From positions 1-17,834 of the forward strand of contig JALVRJ010000089.1 in NCBI GenBank assembly GCA_027031305.1: a stretch of 17,834 nucleotides of DNA, given 5' to 3'. The notes under the pieces were generated by a model. That model was given only the letters and a program-made list of their open reading frames with translations. It was not told where the DNA came from and did not search any database. The stretch comes from Hyphomicrobiales bacterium. Lineage in GTDB: Bacteria > Pseudomonadota > Alphaproteobacteria > Rhizobiales > Aestuariivirgaceae. Of this stretch, positions 1-7,482 are shown in pieces; position 1 is the first letter of the stretch; every line of letters starts with the position of its first letter. Both the position numbers and the translations under genes were made by a program.

Positions 1-20
1 CAGGTTGGTATTACGCGGAC

Positions 21-55
21 AAAAGGTGCCAATGGCAACAGTCTGCCATTGGCGC
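21..55 (-). terminator. Intrinsic terminator of the argB-HAD-dapD operon
   Basis: Read on the minus strand, 29 bp after the dapD stop, a stem pairs 44-55 with 26-37. Ten pairs are perfect (28-37 with 44-53), with a G-T wobble and one more pair at the base. The loop is 6 nt, and four T residues follow directly (plus-strand A at 21-24). This is the usual shape of a Rho-independent terminator. The arm AGCGCCAATGGC also occurs in the hairpin at 15843-15880. Confidence 0.75.
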
Positions 56-83
56 TCCCCCCGGGCCGTGAAATTCCGCGGAT

Positions 84-932
84 TCAGTCGCGCAGCAGGT
101 CGTTGATGGAAACCTTGGCGCGCGTTTTCTCGTCCACGCGCTTGACGATGACGGCGCAATAGAGGTTCGGCGCCGGTTTTCCGTTGGGCAGCTCCGTCTT
201 CGAGCCGGGCATAGAGCCGGACACCACTACCGAGTAGGGCGGCACGCGGCCATAGAACACCTCGCCCGTCTCGCGGTCGATGATGCGGGTGGACTGGCCG
301 ATGAACACGCCCATGGAGATGACCGACCCCTCGCCGACGATGACGCCCTCGACGATCTCCGAGCGCGCGCCGATGAAGCAGTTGTCCTCGATGATCACGG
401 GCGCGGCCTGCAACGGCTCCAGCACGCCGCCGATGCCCACGCCGCCGGAAAGATGGACGTTCTTGCCGATCTGCGCACACGAACCGACGGTGGCCCAGGT
501 GTCCACCATGGTGCCCTCGTCCACGTAGGCGCCGAGGTTCACGAAGGAGGGCATGAGCACCACGTTGGGGGCGATGTAGGCGGAATGGCGCACCACGCAG
601 CCGGGCACGGCGCGAAAGCCCGCCTTGCGGAAATCCTCTTCCGTCCATCCGGCGAACTTCGGCTTCACCTTGTCCCAGTAGACCGCGCCACCGGGGCCAC
701 CCTCCATCACTTCCATGTCGTTGAGCCGGAAGGAAAGCAGCACCGCCTTCTTCAGCCACTCGTTCACGCGCCAGTCGCCGTCGATCTTCTCGGCCACGCG
801 CAGCCGGCCCGCATCCATCAGGTTGAGCGCCTCTTCCACCGCCTCGCGCACTTCGCCGGTGGTGGCGGGAGAAATCTCGTCGCGTCGCTCGAAGGCGGCC
901 TCGATGATGTCCTTGAGATGGTTGATGTTCAT
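84..932 (-). CDS. dapD: 2,3,4,5-tetrahydropyridine-2,6-dicarboxylate N-succinyltransferase (DapD)
   Basis: A cytoplasmic enzyme of the succinylase branch of the diaminopimelate/lysine pathway. It moves a succinyl group from succinyl-CoA to tetrahydrodipicolinate. The 282-residue product has the family's usual length and layout: an N-terminal helical domain (about 1-100), then a left-handed beta-helix of hexapeptide repeats (about 105-240) with the conserved stretches [40 protein letters not shown] and [14 protein letters not shown], and a C-terminal segment containing [14 protein letters not shown]. The start at 932 was chosen because [17 protein letters not shown] is the family N-terminus. 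Its ATG overlaps the stop of the upstream HAD gene (ATGA), which suggests translational coupling. The frame stays open for another 140 codons upstream, but that part is a shadow of the HAD gene. A terminator follows, so dapE is not downstream in the same transcript within this window. Confidence 0.96.
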   Translation of the reverse strand: MNINHLKDIIEAAFERRDEISPATTGEVREAVEEALNLMDAGRLRVAEKIDGDWRVNEWLKKAVLLSFRLNDMEVMEGGPGGAVYWDKVKPKFAGWTEEDFRKAGFRAVPGCVVRHSAYIAPNVVLMPSFVNLGAYVDEGTMVDTWATVGSCAQIGKNVHLSGGVGIGGVLEPLQAAPVIIEDNCFIGARSEIVEGVIVGEGSVISMGVFIGQSTRIIDRETGEVFYGRVPPYSVVVSGSMPGSKTELPNGKPAPNLYCAVIVKRVDEKTRAKVSINDLLRD

Positions 933-1720
933 GCCCGTTCCCCGTTGTTGCTGGTTTTCCTCGCGGCGACTTCGCCGGTGAGTTCGTTCAGGAAGGTGGT
1001 CAGATGCTCGGTGCGGTAATGCACGTGCGGCGGTGTTTCGCCGCTTTCTTCCGGCCGGCCGCGAGAACAGGCGCACACCTGCCGCGCGTCCGTGTTCGCC
1101 GGGTGGTCCACCCACACGGTGACCATGCCGCGTGCGTGCGGCTCTTCCAGGTTGCGCACGATGTCCTCGAACATGGCTGAGCGGCGCGGCGCGACGCCGC
1201 TGCGGCGGAAGAAGGCATCGAAGGCTTGCGGCGCCGGCTTGGGCACGTATCCGGCGGCCTTGACGTCGAAGATCTCGTCGATGTGGGAGCGCACGCCGAG
1301 GCGTTCCAGAACCGCCTCGGCGTGCGCCACAGAGCCATTGGTGAACACCCACTTGCGTCCGGCGAGGTTGGCCAGCGCCCTGTCGAGCGCCGGATCGGGC
1401 GCGATGTGCGAATAATCGATGTCGTGCACGTAGGCCAGGTAATCGTCCGGATCGTCGATCTGGTTGTTCCTCAACAGGCCATGCAGGGTGGTGCCATAGC
1501 GATAGTAGTAATCCTTCTGGATGCGCTTGGCGCTGGCCGCGTCAACGTCGAACAGCCGCATCAGGTATTCGCCCATGCGCCGGTCGATCTGGTCGAACAG
1601 GCGGTGGCTGGCGCAATAGAGCGTATTGTCGAGGTCGAACACCCACTCGCGCACGTGGTCGAACCCCGGCGCCCCTTGCGGCGGCGTGGCCGCGGCCAGC
1701 ATGTGCCGCGCGCCGCTCAT
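929..1720 (-). CDS. HAD-superfamily hydrolase, pyrimidine 5'-nucleotidase type
   Basis: A 263-residue cytoplasmic phosphatase of the HAD superfamily. All four HAD motifs are visible: [10 protein letters not shown] (Asp29 nucleophile, Asp31); II, FTNGS; III, the lysine in [23 protein letters not shown], with Glu-Asp in place of Asp-Asp. The DNTLY motif I and the FEDxxRNL motif IV match the pyrimidine 5'-nucleotidase / SDT1-like subfamily, which dephosphorylates nucleoside monophosphates; the substrate here is inferred. The start at 1720 overlaps the argB stop (ATGA) and the gene's own stop overlaps the dapD start, so it sits in the middle of a tight operon. An alternative start is Met7. After motif IV, a stretch around [20 protein letters not shown] has an unusual, cysteine-containing composition before the typical [13 protein letters not shown] ending, and may be a local insertion. 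Confidence 0.85.
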   Translation of the reverse strand: MSGARHMLAAATPPQGAPGFDHVREWVFDLDNTLYCASHRLFDQIDRRMGEYLMRLFDVDAASAKRIQKDYYYRYGTTLHGLLRNNQIDDPDDYLAYVHDIDYSHIAPDPALDRALANLAGRKWVFTNGSVAHAEAVLERLGVRSHIDEIFDVKAAGYVPKPAPQAFDAFFRRSGVAPRRSAMFEDIVRNLEEPHARGMVTVWVDHPANTDARQVCACSRGRPEESGETPPHVHYRTEHLTTFLNELTGEVAARKTSNNGERA

Positions 1721-2637
1721 GCGTTCACCTTCTCGCCGTGGCGGCTGATGCGCGTGCCGACGCCACGCGCGGTGAACAGTTCCAGCAGCACCGCGTGCGG
1801 CACCCGGCCATCGAGGATGATGACGCCTTCCACCCCGCCCTGCACCACGTCGACGCAGGAACGCACCTTGGGGATCATGCCGCCGCTGATGGTGCCGTTC
1901 TCGATGAGGCGCTCCACCTCCTCCACGCTCAGCTCCGACAACAGCCGGCCGTCGCCGTCGAGCACACCCTGCACGTCGGTCAGCAACAGCAGGCGCTTGG
2001 CGCGCAGCGCCTTGGCCAGCGCCCCGGCGAAGGTGTCGGCATTGATGTTCAGCGTCTCGCCCTCTTCCGACACGGCGATGGGCGCCACCACGGGAATGAC
2101 GTCCGATTGCGCCAGCACGTCGATGATGCCGGTGTCCATCGCCACCGGCTCGCCGACGAATCCCAGGTCGATGACCTTCTCGATGCCCGAGGCCGGGTCG
2201 GTTTTCTTGCGCTTGAGCTTGCGCGCGGTGCACAGGTTGGCATCCTTGCCGGAAATGCCCGCCGCCTTGCCGCCCATCTTGCGAATGCAGTTCACCACCT
2301 GCTTGTTGATCGAGCCGGAAAGCACCATCTCGGCCACTTCCACCGTCTGCGCGCAGGTGATGCGCAGGCCGTCCTCGAAGCGCGAGGCGATGCCAAGCCG
2401 CTCCAGCATCCGGCCGATCTGCGGCCCGCCGCCATGGACGATGACCGGGTTGATGCCGGAAAGCTTCAGCTGCACCACGTCGGCGCAGAACTTCTCGGCC
2501 AGGTCGGCGTCGCCCATGGCATGGCCGCCATACTTGATGACCACGGTCTCGCCGGCGTAGCGCTGCATGAAGGGCAGGGCCTCGGCCAGCACGGCGGCCA
2601 CCTCGTCGCGCGAGAGATGTGCGGTCTGGTTGCTCAT
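1717..2637 (-). CDS. argB: Acetylglutamate kinase (ArgB)
   Basis: Phosphorylates N-acetyl-L-glutamate with ATP, the second step of arginine synthesis, in the cytoplasm. The 306-residue amino-acid-kinase-fold protein shows VIKYGGHAM near residues 33-41 (phosphate-binding lysine and glycines), [11 protein letters not shown] (65-75), substrate-binding [13 protein letters not shown] and the C-terminal segment GGMIPKV. It is longer than the 258-residue E. coli enzyme. The extra length includes an N-terminal helix (about residues 8-26) of the kind found in hexameric, arginine-inhibited acetylglutamate kinases, so feedback inhibition by arginine is likely (inference from family knowledge). The start at 2637 ([12 protein letters not shown]) gives the usual N-terminus; the frame is open 29 codons further but reads as non-coding. 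It is the first gene of the operon and diverges from the gene at 2765 across 127 bp, where I see no clear promoter hexamers. Confidence 0.95.
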   Translation of the reverse strand: MSNQTAHLSRDEVAAVLAEALPFMQRYAGETVVIKYGGHAMGDADLAEKFCADVVQLKLSGINPVIVHGGGPQIGRMLERLGIASRFEDGLRITCAQTVEVAEMVLSGSINKQVVNCIRKMGGKAAGISGKDANLCTARKLKRKKTDPASGIEKVIDLGFVGEPVAMDTGIIDVLAQSDVIPVVAPIAVSEEGETLNINADTFAGALAKALRAKRLLLLTDVQGVLDGDGRLLSELSVEEVERLIENGTISGGMIPKVRSCVDVVQGGVEGVIILDGRVPHAVLLELFTARGVGTRISRHGEKVNA

Positions 2638-2764
2638 GATCCCATGCTCGCGTTCGCGCCCCGGATTTGGCATGTTGCGTGTGCGGCCCGGAGATGGTCC
2701 CGCTGGTCTTGTGTGTTTGGGCATTGAGCGGCTGTCCTGTCAAGCCGATGAGAGGGAAAAGGCC

Positions 2765-3613
2765 ATGAACGACATCACCTCCGCCGGCAACTATTTTCAC
2801 GTGCACCTGGTTTCCGACACCACCGGCGAGGGCCTACGGCAACTGCTGGACAAGGCGCTCATGTTCTTTCCCGCCCATCAGCCGCTTTTGCACATGCACA
2901 CGCTGGTGCGCGCGCCGCGCGAGCTGGACGCGGTGCTGGAGCGGCTGGAAGAGGAACCGGGGCTGGTGCTGCACGCCATCGGCACCCCGGAGCAGCGCGT
3001 CCGGCTGGAGCAATTCTGCCGCGATCAGGGCCTGCCCTGCATGGGCGTGCTGGATCCGTTGGTGGAAATGCTCTCGGCCTATCTGAATACCCACGAGAGA
3101 CTGGTGACAAGCCCGCGCCCGGCGCTGGACGACCATTATTTCGCGCGGATGCGGGCGCTCGACTACGCCATGATGCATGACGACGGGCAAAACACCAGGA
3201 CGCTTCACGAGGCGGACATCATCCTCATTGGCCTGTCGCGCACCTCCAAGACGCCCACCAGCATCTATCTGGCCAACCAGGGTTATCGCACCGCCAACAT
3301 TCCCTTCATTGGCGCGCAGGGCCTGCCCGGAGAGCTGTTCCGCCTGAAGAAGCCGCTCATCGTCGGTCTGGTGGCCACCACCCGTACCCTTTCCGGACTG
3401 CGCCGCAACCGGCTGGACGACATCGGCGCGAAGGGCGTGCGGGACTATGCCGAGCGACGCGCCATCGCGGCGGAGGTGACGGAACTGAAAAAGCTGTGCG
3501 CGCGCCATGGCTGGCCGGTCATCGACGTTACCCGGCGGGCGGTGGAGGAAACCGCCGCCATGATCATCAACATGCTCCAGGAAAAACGCCAACGGGAGCG
3601 CGAAAGGAGATAG
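2765..3613 (+). CDS. Pyruvate phosphate dikinase / PEP synthase regulatory protein (DUF299 kinase-pyrophosphorylase)
   Basis: A 282-residue bifunctional regulator. It inactivates pyruvate phosphate dikinase or PEP synthase by ADP-dependent phosphorylation of a threonine, and reactivates it by phosphate-dependent removal, which gives pyrophosphate. The sequence opens with the family N-terminus FHVHLVSDTTGEGL and carries the P-loop-like signature GLSRTSKTPTS at 156-166, followed by IYLANQGYRTANIPFI. VDPLVEML-like and SGLRRNRL segments are also typical. Length matches the family. The start at 2765 is supported by a purine-rich ribosome-binding site (AGAGGGA) and by the domain beginning a few residues later. 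In alphaproteobacteria the target is usually PPDK, but the target gene is not in this window. It is transcribed away from argB and converges with moaD, 42 bp downstream. Confidence 0.93.
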   Translation: MNDITSAGNYFHVHLVSDTTGEGLRQLLDKALMFFPAHQPLLHMHTLVRAPRELDAVLERLEEEPGLVLHAIGTPEQRVRLEQFCRDQGLPCMGVLDPLVEMLSAYLNTHERLVTSPRPALDDHYFARMRALDYAMMHDDGQNTRTLHEADIILIGLSRTSKTPTSIYLANQGYRTANIPFIGAQGLPGELFRLKKPLIVGLVATTRTLSGLRRNRLDDIGAKGVRDYAERRAIAAEVTELKKLCARHGWPVIDVTRRAVEETAAMIINMLQEKRQRERERR

Positions 3614-3655
3614 GGCTCTGTCGTCGGCGCCGGGAAGGAATGGACAGGATACCGC

Positions 3656-3907
3656 TCAACCGCCGGTGACGGGCGGGAAAAAGGCCACCTCGCGCGCCTG
3701 GTGGATGGGCGTGTCGAGGTCCGCATGAGCCTGGTCCACCGCCACCCGCAACACGTTCTCCTCCGCCAGCGCCCGCGCGTGGGCCTCGTCCAGCGACCGC
3801 AACCAATCCAGCAGGTCGCCCACCGTGCGCACTTCCGGCGGCGGCGTCAGCTCTTCCTCCTGCCGTCCCAGCCTTTCACGCACCCAGGCGAAATACAGCA
3901 CTTTCAT
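3656..3907 (-). CDS. moaD: Molybdopterin synthase small subunit (MoaD)
   Basis: An 83-residue ubiquitin-like sulfur carrier. Once thiocarboxylated on its C-terminal glycine, it donates sulfur to precursor Z within molybdopterin synthase (MoaD2-MoaE2). The N-terminus MKVLYFAWVRERLG, the middle TVGDLLDWLRS, and the C-terminus REVAFFPPVTGG with the obligatory Gly-Gly are all diagnostic. The start at 3907 follows a GGGGA ribosome-binding site. The family's frequent partners pgsA (upstream) and moaE (downstream) are both absent: 232 bp upstream hold no gene, and the next gene downstream (ending 3613) runs in the opposite direction. MoaE must therefore be encoded elsewhere. I see no convincing promoter. 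Confidence 0.93.
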   Translation of the reverse strand: MKVLYFAWVRERLGRQEEELTPPPEVRTVGDLLDWLRSLDEAHARALAEENVLRVAVDQAHADLDTPIHQAREVAFFPPVTGG

Positions 3908-4139
3908 TCCACATCCCCGTCCTGCCATGGCACCCGCGACGGCCGACGAAACCTCCGTTCGCACCGTCTCCACGCAATATCCCGGGCCCCGGCCAGCATG
4001 GCAATGGTGCAAGCGCCCGCCTGCCGGCGCATGTCAGATAGAATCACATCCAAAGGAGGCACGAAACCCCACGACCCTTTCAGCCAATCCCCGGCAGACG
4101 TATTGTTGGGAAGGAACGATCGGTCCGGGCACTCGCCTT

Positions 4140-4493
4140 TCAGTCACGCAAGACGCTCACCTGTGCGTTGTCCACACCGTGCTCGGCCAGCAGCAGGGCG
4201 ATTTTCTGCTCCAGCTCCGGCGCCGTCAGGCCCGCGGCCCGCACGCCGCCCAACGCTCCCAGGGAAATGCGGCCGTCATCGCCAATGGTGTAGGTGCGGG
4301 AGAGATCGTCCTTGCCGAACACCACGATGCGCACGGCGTCGCCGCCTTGCAGGGGCTGAACGTTGGCATTGAGGAACGAGGCGGTGTCCGGAATGGCCGG
4401 AGCGGGATCCATCGAGGCCGCGCACCCTCCAAGGGCAAGCGCCCCGGCCACGGCCAACACCATGCTCACGGATGTCATCCGGATACGCAACAT
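4140..4493 (-). CDS. Short polysaccharide-export lipoprotein (single Wza-like Poly_export domain)
   Basis: A predicted outer-membrane lipoprotein of 117 residues. The signal peptide (1-23) has arginines at 3 and 5, a hydrophobic core, and the lipobox ALGGC with Cys24 as the lipidation site. Residues 48-115 fit the polysaccharide export domain (PF02563 type): LQGGDAVRIVVFGKDDLSRTY, IGDDGRISLGALGGVRAAGL and TAPELEQKIALLLAEHGV, ending in VSVLRD. Wza-type exporters are about 350-400 residues, with SLBB domains and a C-terminal membrane helix after this domain. Here the protein stops at the domain's end, and no continuation is visible in another frame. The start at 4493 has a GAGGGG ribosome-binding site. 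No glycosyltransferase or chain-length regulator is nearby, so the export role is inferred from the domain alone. Confidence 0.8.
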   Translation of the reverse strand: MLRIRMTSVSMVLAVAGALALGGCAASMDPAPAIPDTASFLNANVQPLQGGDAVRIVVFGKDDLSRTYTIGDDGRISLGALGGVRAAGLTAPELEQKIALLLAEHGVDNAQVSVLRD

Positions 4494-4653
4494 GCAACCC
4501 CTCGTGCTCTCTCCCCACCAAGAGCGGATATTGGCATCATTCGGCCAATTGCGCAAGGGGAGAGGTTTCCACGTCGGCCGGCACGTGCCTTGGGCACCGT
4601 GCGGGAATGCCCGGGTGCTTGCCGGGCGCTGGCCATATTGTGGCGGACAAGGC

Positions 4654-4669
4654 TTAACACAAGGCTAAC
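4654..4669. promoter_or_regulatory. CtrA-like box upstream of the export lipoprotein
   Basis: The 16-mer TTAACACAAGGCTAAC fits the CtrA consensus TTAA-N7-TTAA(C) at seven of eight core positions. It arises where two imperfect tandem copies, ACAAGGCTTAAC (4647-4658) and ACAAGGCTAAC (4659-4669), meet. It lies about 160 bp before the lipoprotein start and about 80 bp after the end of irr. Binding is inferred; the match is seen. Confidence 0.35.
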
Positions 4670-4752
4670 GACGGGTGTCCCCGGACATTGATAGCGGCGA
4701 GAGCCGCGCACGGGCGACGTGCAGCGCACACGCCTTTCAGTCTTCCAGCCTT

Positions 4753-5181
4753 TCAGGAAGTTCCGGACAGGCGGATGATGATGTCCACGCCTTTCATCCG
4801 TTTTCCCTCCGGCAATGGCGGCAGGCCCTTCAGGTCTATCTGATCGCGCGGAATGTCGATGAGTTCATCGGACTCTTCCAGATAGAAATGGTAATGTTCC
4901 GAGGTGTTGGTGTCGTAAAAGGTATGATTGCCGGTGGTCACCACCTGCCGCAACAGGCCCACCTCGGTGAACTGGTTGAGCGTGTTGTAGATGGTCGCCA
5001 GGGACACGCCGAGGCCCGCGTCGCGCGCCTCGCGGTGCAACTGCTCCGCCGTCACGTGCCTGTCGCCATGGCCGAACAACAGCTCGGCCAGCGCCATGCG
5101 CTGCCTCGTCGGGCGCAGCCCCGCGGCACGCAGGTGTTCCTCGATCTTCATCATGTCCCGATTGATGTCCCGCTTGCTCAT
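4753..5181 (-). CDS. irr: Irr-type iron response regulator (Fur superfamily)
   Basis: A 142-residue DNA-binding regulator. The winged helix spans about residues 10-85 (GLRPTRQRMALAELLF, VTAEQLHREARDAGLGVSLATIYNTLNQFTEVGLL), followed by a dimerisation domain with the histidine-rich SEHYHFYLEESDELIDIP and the end GVDIIIRL. The protein has no cysteine, so it lacks the CxxC zinc sites common in Fur, Zur and PerR. That and the HxHF/YLEE motif point to Irr, which in alphaproteobacteria senses haem/iron status and controls haem and iron genes. The Bradyrhizobium-type haem regulatory motif (GCxxH) is absent. The start at 5181 has AAGG six bases upstream; the frame extends 22 codons further through AT-rich DNA that looks like promoter. 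Regulation of its own gene cannot be judged from the sequence. Confidence 0.85.
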   Translation of the reverse strand: MSKRDINRDMMKIEEHLRAAGLRPTRQRMALAELLFGHGDRHVTAEQLHREARDAGLGVSLATIYNTLNQFTEVGLLRQVVTTGNHTFYDTNTSEHYHFYLEESDELIDIPRDQIDLKGLPPLPEGKRMKGVDIIIRLSGTS

Positions 5182-5212
5182 TTGGCCTTCGTTGCCAGAG
5201 TGAAACGCACCG

Positions 5213-5247
5213 TAACATAAAATGAGTATAAAGAGCAAATTCTTCAA
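5213..5247 (-). promoter_or_regulatory. AT-rich candidate promoter of irr
   Basis: A 35-bp AT-rich block stands out in a GC-rich setting, 32-66 bp before the irr start. On the minus strand it offers TATACT (5225-5230) and TATGTT (5214-5219) as possible -10 elements, and TTGAAG (5242-5247) or TTTGCT (5234-5239) as possible -35 elements. No pair has ideal spacing, so the exact promoter is not settled. Confidence 0.35.
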
Positions 5248-5305
5248 GGGCTTCCGCCATTCCGCCTGGCGAAACGGATGGCGAAGGCATTCTTGAGCCC
5301 TGCCT

Positions 5306-6097
5306 TCAGACGCCGGACAGCCAGGCCACCAGGCGCCGCGACACGAAGCGCGGCAGGAACCGCGCGATCAGCGCCAGCATTCGGTTGAACACGCCTGGCA
5401 GGATGATGACGCGCCCTTCCTTGAACCCCTGCCAGCCGGCCCGGGCCACCACTTCCGGCCGCGAGGCTGGCAACAGGCGCGCCAGCCCCGTCGCTGCGCG
5501 CCGCCGGCCTTGTCCGACAGGTCCCCGACAGAGCACGGCGATGCTCACGCCCTCGTCGCGCATCTCTTCCGCCAGCGCCTCGCCGAAGGACGCCATCCAG
5601 GCGCCGCCAGCGTGAGCGACGGCGCGCCCCGGCCCCGGCAGAAACGCCCCCGGCGAGGCGACGAACAGGACCCCGCCGGCTCCTTGCGCCCGCATGTGGG
5701 GCAACAGCCTCAGCGCCAGATCCGCCGCCGCCCGCACGTCCCGGTCGATCACGCGCAACTGATCGGCGCGCGGCGTCTTCAGCGCCTTGCCCGCCAGGTG
5801 CGTCTCGATGGCGTGAATGAACACGTCGGGTCGGAAGTCCCGCTCCTCGAGCCGCCGCGCCAGCGCTTTCACGCCCTCGGCCCGCGCCAAGTCCGCGCGC
5901 GCGACGACGACTTCCACGTCATGGCGCGCCCGCACCACGCCGGCCACCCGGTAGAGTTCCGTTTCGTTGTCTCCGGCCAGCGCCAGCTCCCATCCCTCTT
6001 CCGCCAGCAGATGCGCCAGCGCCTCGCCGACGCCGCCGCAGGCGCCGGCAATGAGGGCGCGGCGCGGGCCTTTCCTGTTCCAGATCGCGTTGACCAT
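5306..6097 (-). CDS. SDR-fold protein without the catalytic residues (probable pseudoenzyme)
   Basis: A 263-residue protein with a short-chain dehydrogenase fold. The nucleotide-binding glycine motif is AGACGGVG (17-24), followed by a helix and strand as in SDRs, and VLFVASPGAF (143-152) corresponds to the strand carrying the catalytic serine (Ser148). Thirteen residues on, where YxxxK is expected, the sequence reads AHAGG (161-165), so both Tyr and Lys are missing. The NNAG motif is replaced by FIHAIETH, and the helix asparagine by Asp (around DRDV, 118-121). The rest keeps SDR spacing (MASFGEALAEEMRDEGVSIAVLCRGPV), and the C-terminus has a hydrophobic/basic segment (FNRMLALIARFLPRFVSRRLVAWL) that may lie on a membrane. 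The frame is intact and codon use matches the neighbours, so this is not simple decay. It is upstream of irr on the same strand, 124 bp apart. Function unknown. Confidence 0.75.
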   Translation of the reverse strand: MVNAIWNRKGPRRALIAGACGGVGEALAHLLAEEGWELALAGDNETELYRVAGVVRARHDVEVVVARADLARAEGVKALARRLEERDFRPDVFIHAIETHLAGKALKTPRADQLRVIDRDVRAAADLALRLLPHMRAQGAGGVLFVASPGAFLPGPGRAVAHAGGAWMASFGEALAEEMRDEGVSIAVLCRGPVGQGRRRAATGLARLLPASRPEVVARAGWQGFKEGRVIILPGVFNRMLALIARFLPRFVSRRLVAWLSGV

Positions 6098-6342
6098 GGC
6101 CGCCCCCGGCTCGGATGCCTTCCGGCAAGGCGAAGGTTAACCCCTTGCCAACCACTTGCGCGTGTTGTGCCCGCTCCGCCGTGCGGAGGCAAGGGGCTGT
6201 TAAGGCGCGCGCGGAACAATCACCCCGTGCATGGCGCCTCGGCAAGGCGTCGTCATCGGCCTCGCCATGATCGCCGGCAATCCAGTGCCGGTTCGGGCGG
6301 CGAGGCCACGCAACGACACCGGGCAGCAGGGACGGGCCGATC

Positions 6343-7134
6343 ATGAACGCGCAATGGCAATCGTGCTGCACCTTTCTAGACGGCCATCCGGCCGTCCTCA
6401 CCGTGGACATGGGCGCCGGCGCGGACCTGTCCGGGCTGGACGCGCCCAATCTGCTGCGCGTGCAATACCTGTTGCGACACCCCGACGAGGATGGCCTGCC
6501 GGGCGCGGAGGACGAGCGGCGCATCGAAGCGCTGCGTGCCGAGCTCGTGGAATGGATCCGCGCCGCCGGCGGCCGATTTGTCGGCGAGGTCAGCGCCGCA
6601 GGCCAGCACGCGTGGTTCTTCTACATGGCCTGTGGCTGGCGCGAGGCGGCACAGCTGGTGCACCGCGTCGGCCTGCGGCTGGGGGTGGCCCTGGGTGCGG
6701 AGATGCTGCCCGATGCGCGCCACCGCACCTATTTTGAGTTGCTGCCGACGGAAGAGGAATGGCGCGTACACGACAACGCGCAGAGGCTGTGCGCCCTGCT
6801 GGACGCCGGCGACGACCTGCGCCAGCCGCGCGACGTGGCCCACTACGCCCTGTTCGACAACCACAGCCAGGCACAAACCATGGGCGAATGGGCCCGGCGC
6901 CATGGTTTTACCGTGCGCGCCCCGCGAATGCTGATCGCCGGCGAGGAGAGGGCGATGGCGGAGCCGGCAGGAACCTCGGGACGCTGGCTGCTGGAATTGT
7001 CCCGTCACATGCGCCCCGAGCCACGCGCCATCGACGCCGACACGGCGCGTCTGATGCAGGCCGCCGCGCGCATGGGCGGCGTCTATTGCGGCTGGCACGC
7101 CCCCGTCGCGCGCCATCCCGACGCTGTCGCCTGA
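6343..7134 (+). CDS. DUF695 - RraB (RNase E inhibitor-like) two-domain protein
   Basis: A 263-residue cytoplasmic protein. Residues 1-135 resemble DUF695 (WQSCCTFLDGHPAVLTVDMG; LLRVQYLLRHPDEDGLP; WFFYMACGWREAAQLV; YFELLPTEEEW). Residues 142-255 resemble RraB/DUF1260: NAQRLCALLDAGDDLRQPRD, VAHYALFDNHSQAQTMGEWA, RRHGFTV, and the closing MGGVYCGWHAPV. E. coli RraB binds RNase E and dampens its activity; whether this homologue does so is unknown. The start at 6343 follows a rather distant AGGGA. It diverges from the SDR-fold gene across 245 bp that hold several short TTAA-containing motifs but no clear promoter pair. The stop lies 138 bp before the convergent cold-shock gene. Confidence 0.75.
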   Translation: MNAQWQSCCTFLDGHPAVLTVDMGAGADLSGLDAPNLLRVQYLLRHPDEDGLPGAEDERRIEALRAELVEWIRAAGGRFVGEVSAAGQHAWFFYMACGWREAAQLVHRVGLRLGVALGAEMLPDARHRTYFELLPTEEEWRVHDNAQRLCALLDAGDDLRQPRDVAHYALFDNHSQAQTMGEWARRHGFTVRAPRMLIAGEERAMAEPAGTSGRWLLELSRHMRPEPRAIDADTARLMQAAARMGGVYCGWHAPVARHPDAVA

Positions 7135-7177
7135 ACTTCCTTGCCACCGGTTTCGCCGCTTGACGCGCCGGGACAAC

Positions 7178-7207
7178 AAAAAAGGGCCGGCGCGGATGCG
7201 CCGGCCC
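7178..7207 (-). terminator. Intrinsic terminator of the cold-shock gene
   Basis: A perfect 10-bp stem (GGGCCGGCGC at 7184-7193 with GCGCCGGCCC at 7198-7207) encloses a 4-nt loop. Read on the minus strand it is followed by six T residues (plus-strand A at 7178-7183). It lies 65 bp after the stop of the gene at 7273-7482. On the plus strand there is no T-run, so it serves the minus strand. Confidence 0.9.
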
Positions 7208-7272
7208 CGAATTTCATGCGGGAAAACCCCTTTTCGCAGGCTCTTTCCCCGGGCGTGAACCCTGTGGGTGGA

Positions 7273-7482
7273 TTAGTCTTCCACCTTCAGGTTTTCCGCC
7301 GCCATGCGGCCGCCACGGCCCTCGACGAGATCGTAGGAAACCTTCTGCCCCTCGTGCAACGTGGAAAGGCCCGCGCGCTCCACCGCCGAGATATGCACGA
7401 AGGCGTCCTTGCCGCCCTCTTCCGGCTCGATGAAGCCATAACCCTTTTCCGCATTGAACCACTTCACGGTACCGTTCGCCAT
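7273..7482 (-). CDS. Cold-shock domain protein (CspA family)
   Basis: A 69-residue single-domain RNA/ssDNA-binding protein with the full cold-shock domain: GTVKWFNAEKGYGFIEP (RNP1 region) and KDAFVHISAVERAGL (RNP2 region), then EGQKVSYDLVEGRGGRMAAENLKVED. Such proteins melt RNA secondary structure; many are cold-induced and others are constitutive or stationary-phase forms, which cannot be told apart here. A strong ribosome-binding site, AAGGAG (plus 7490-7495 reversed), sits 7 bases before the ATG. A terminator follows, so the gene is monocistronic. Which of the several csp paralogues this is cannot be decided. Confidence 0.95.
   Translation of the reverse strand: MANGTVKWFNAEKGYGFIEPEEGGKDAFVHISAVERAGLSTLHEGQKVSYDLVEGRGGRMAAENLKVED

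Noticed and set aside
1000..1100. Possible frameshift in the HAD gene because of its odd cysteine-containing segment
   Set aside because: The frame resumes the family's C-terminal sequence without a break, so a local insertion or divergence explains it better.
1226..2560. A 444-codon plus-strand frame opposite argB and the HAD gene
   Set aside because: It overlaps two certain genes on the other strand, and its translation has no recognisable domain.
4052..4059. A perfect AAAGGAGG Shine-Dalgarno-like sequence on the plus strand between moaD and the lipoprotein
   Set aside because: No ATG, GTG or TTG lies at usable distance, and the frames after it show no coding character.
6134..6155. GGTTAACC and a following CCAACC as a third CtrA-like site before the DUF695-RraB gene
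   Set aside because: Only one half-site is good; the second half matches the consensus at two of four positions.
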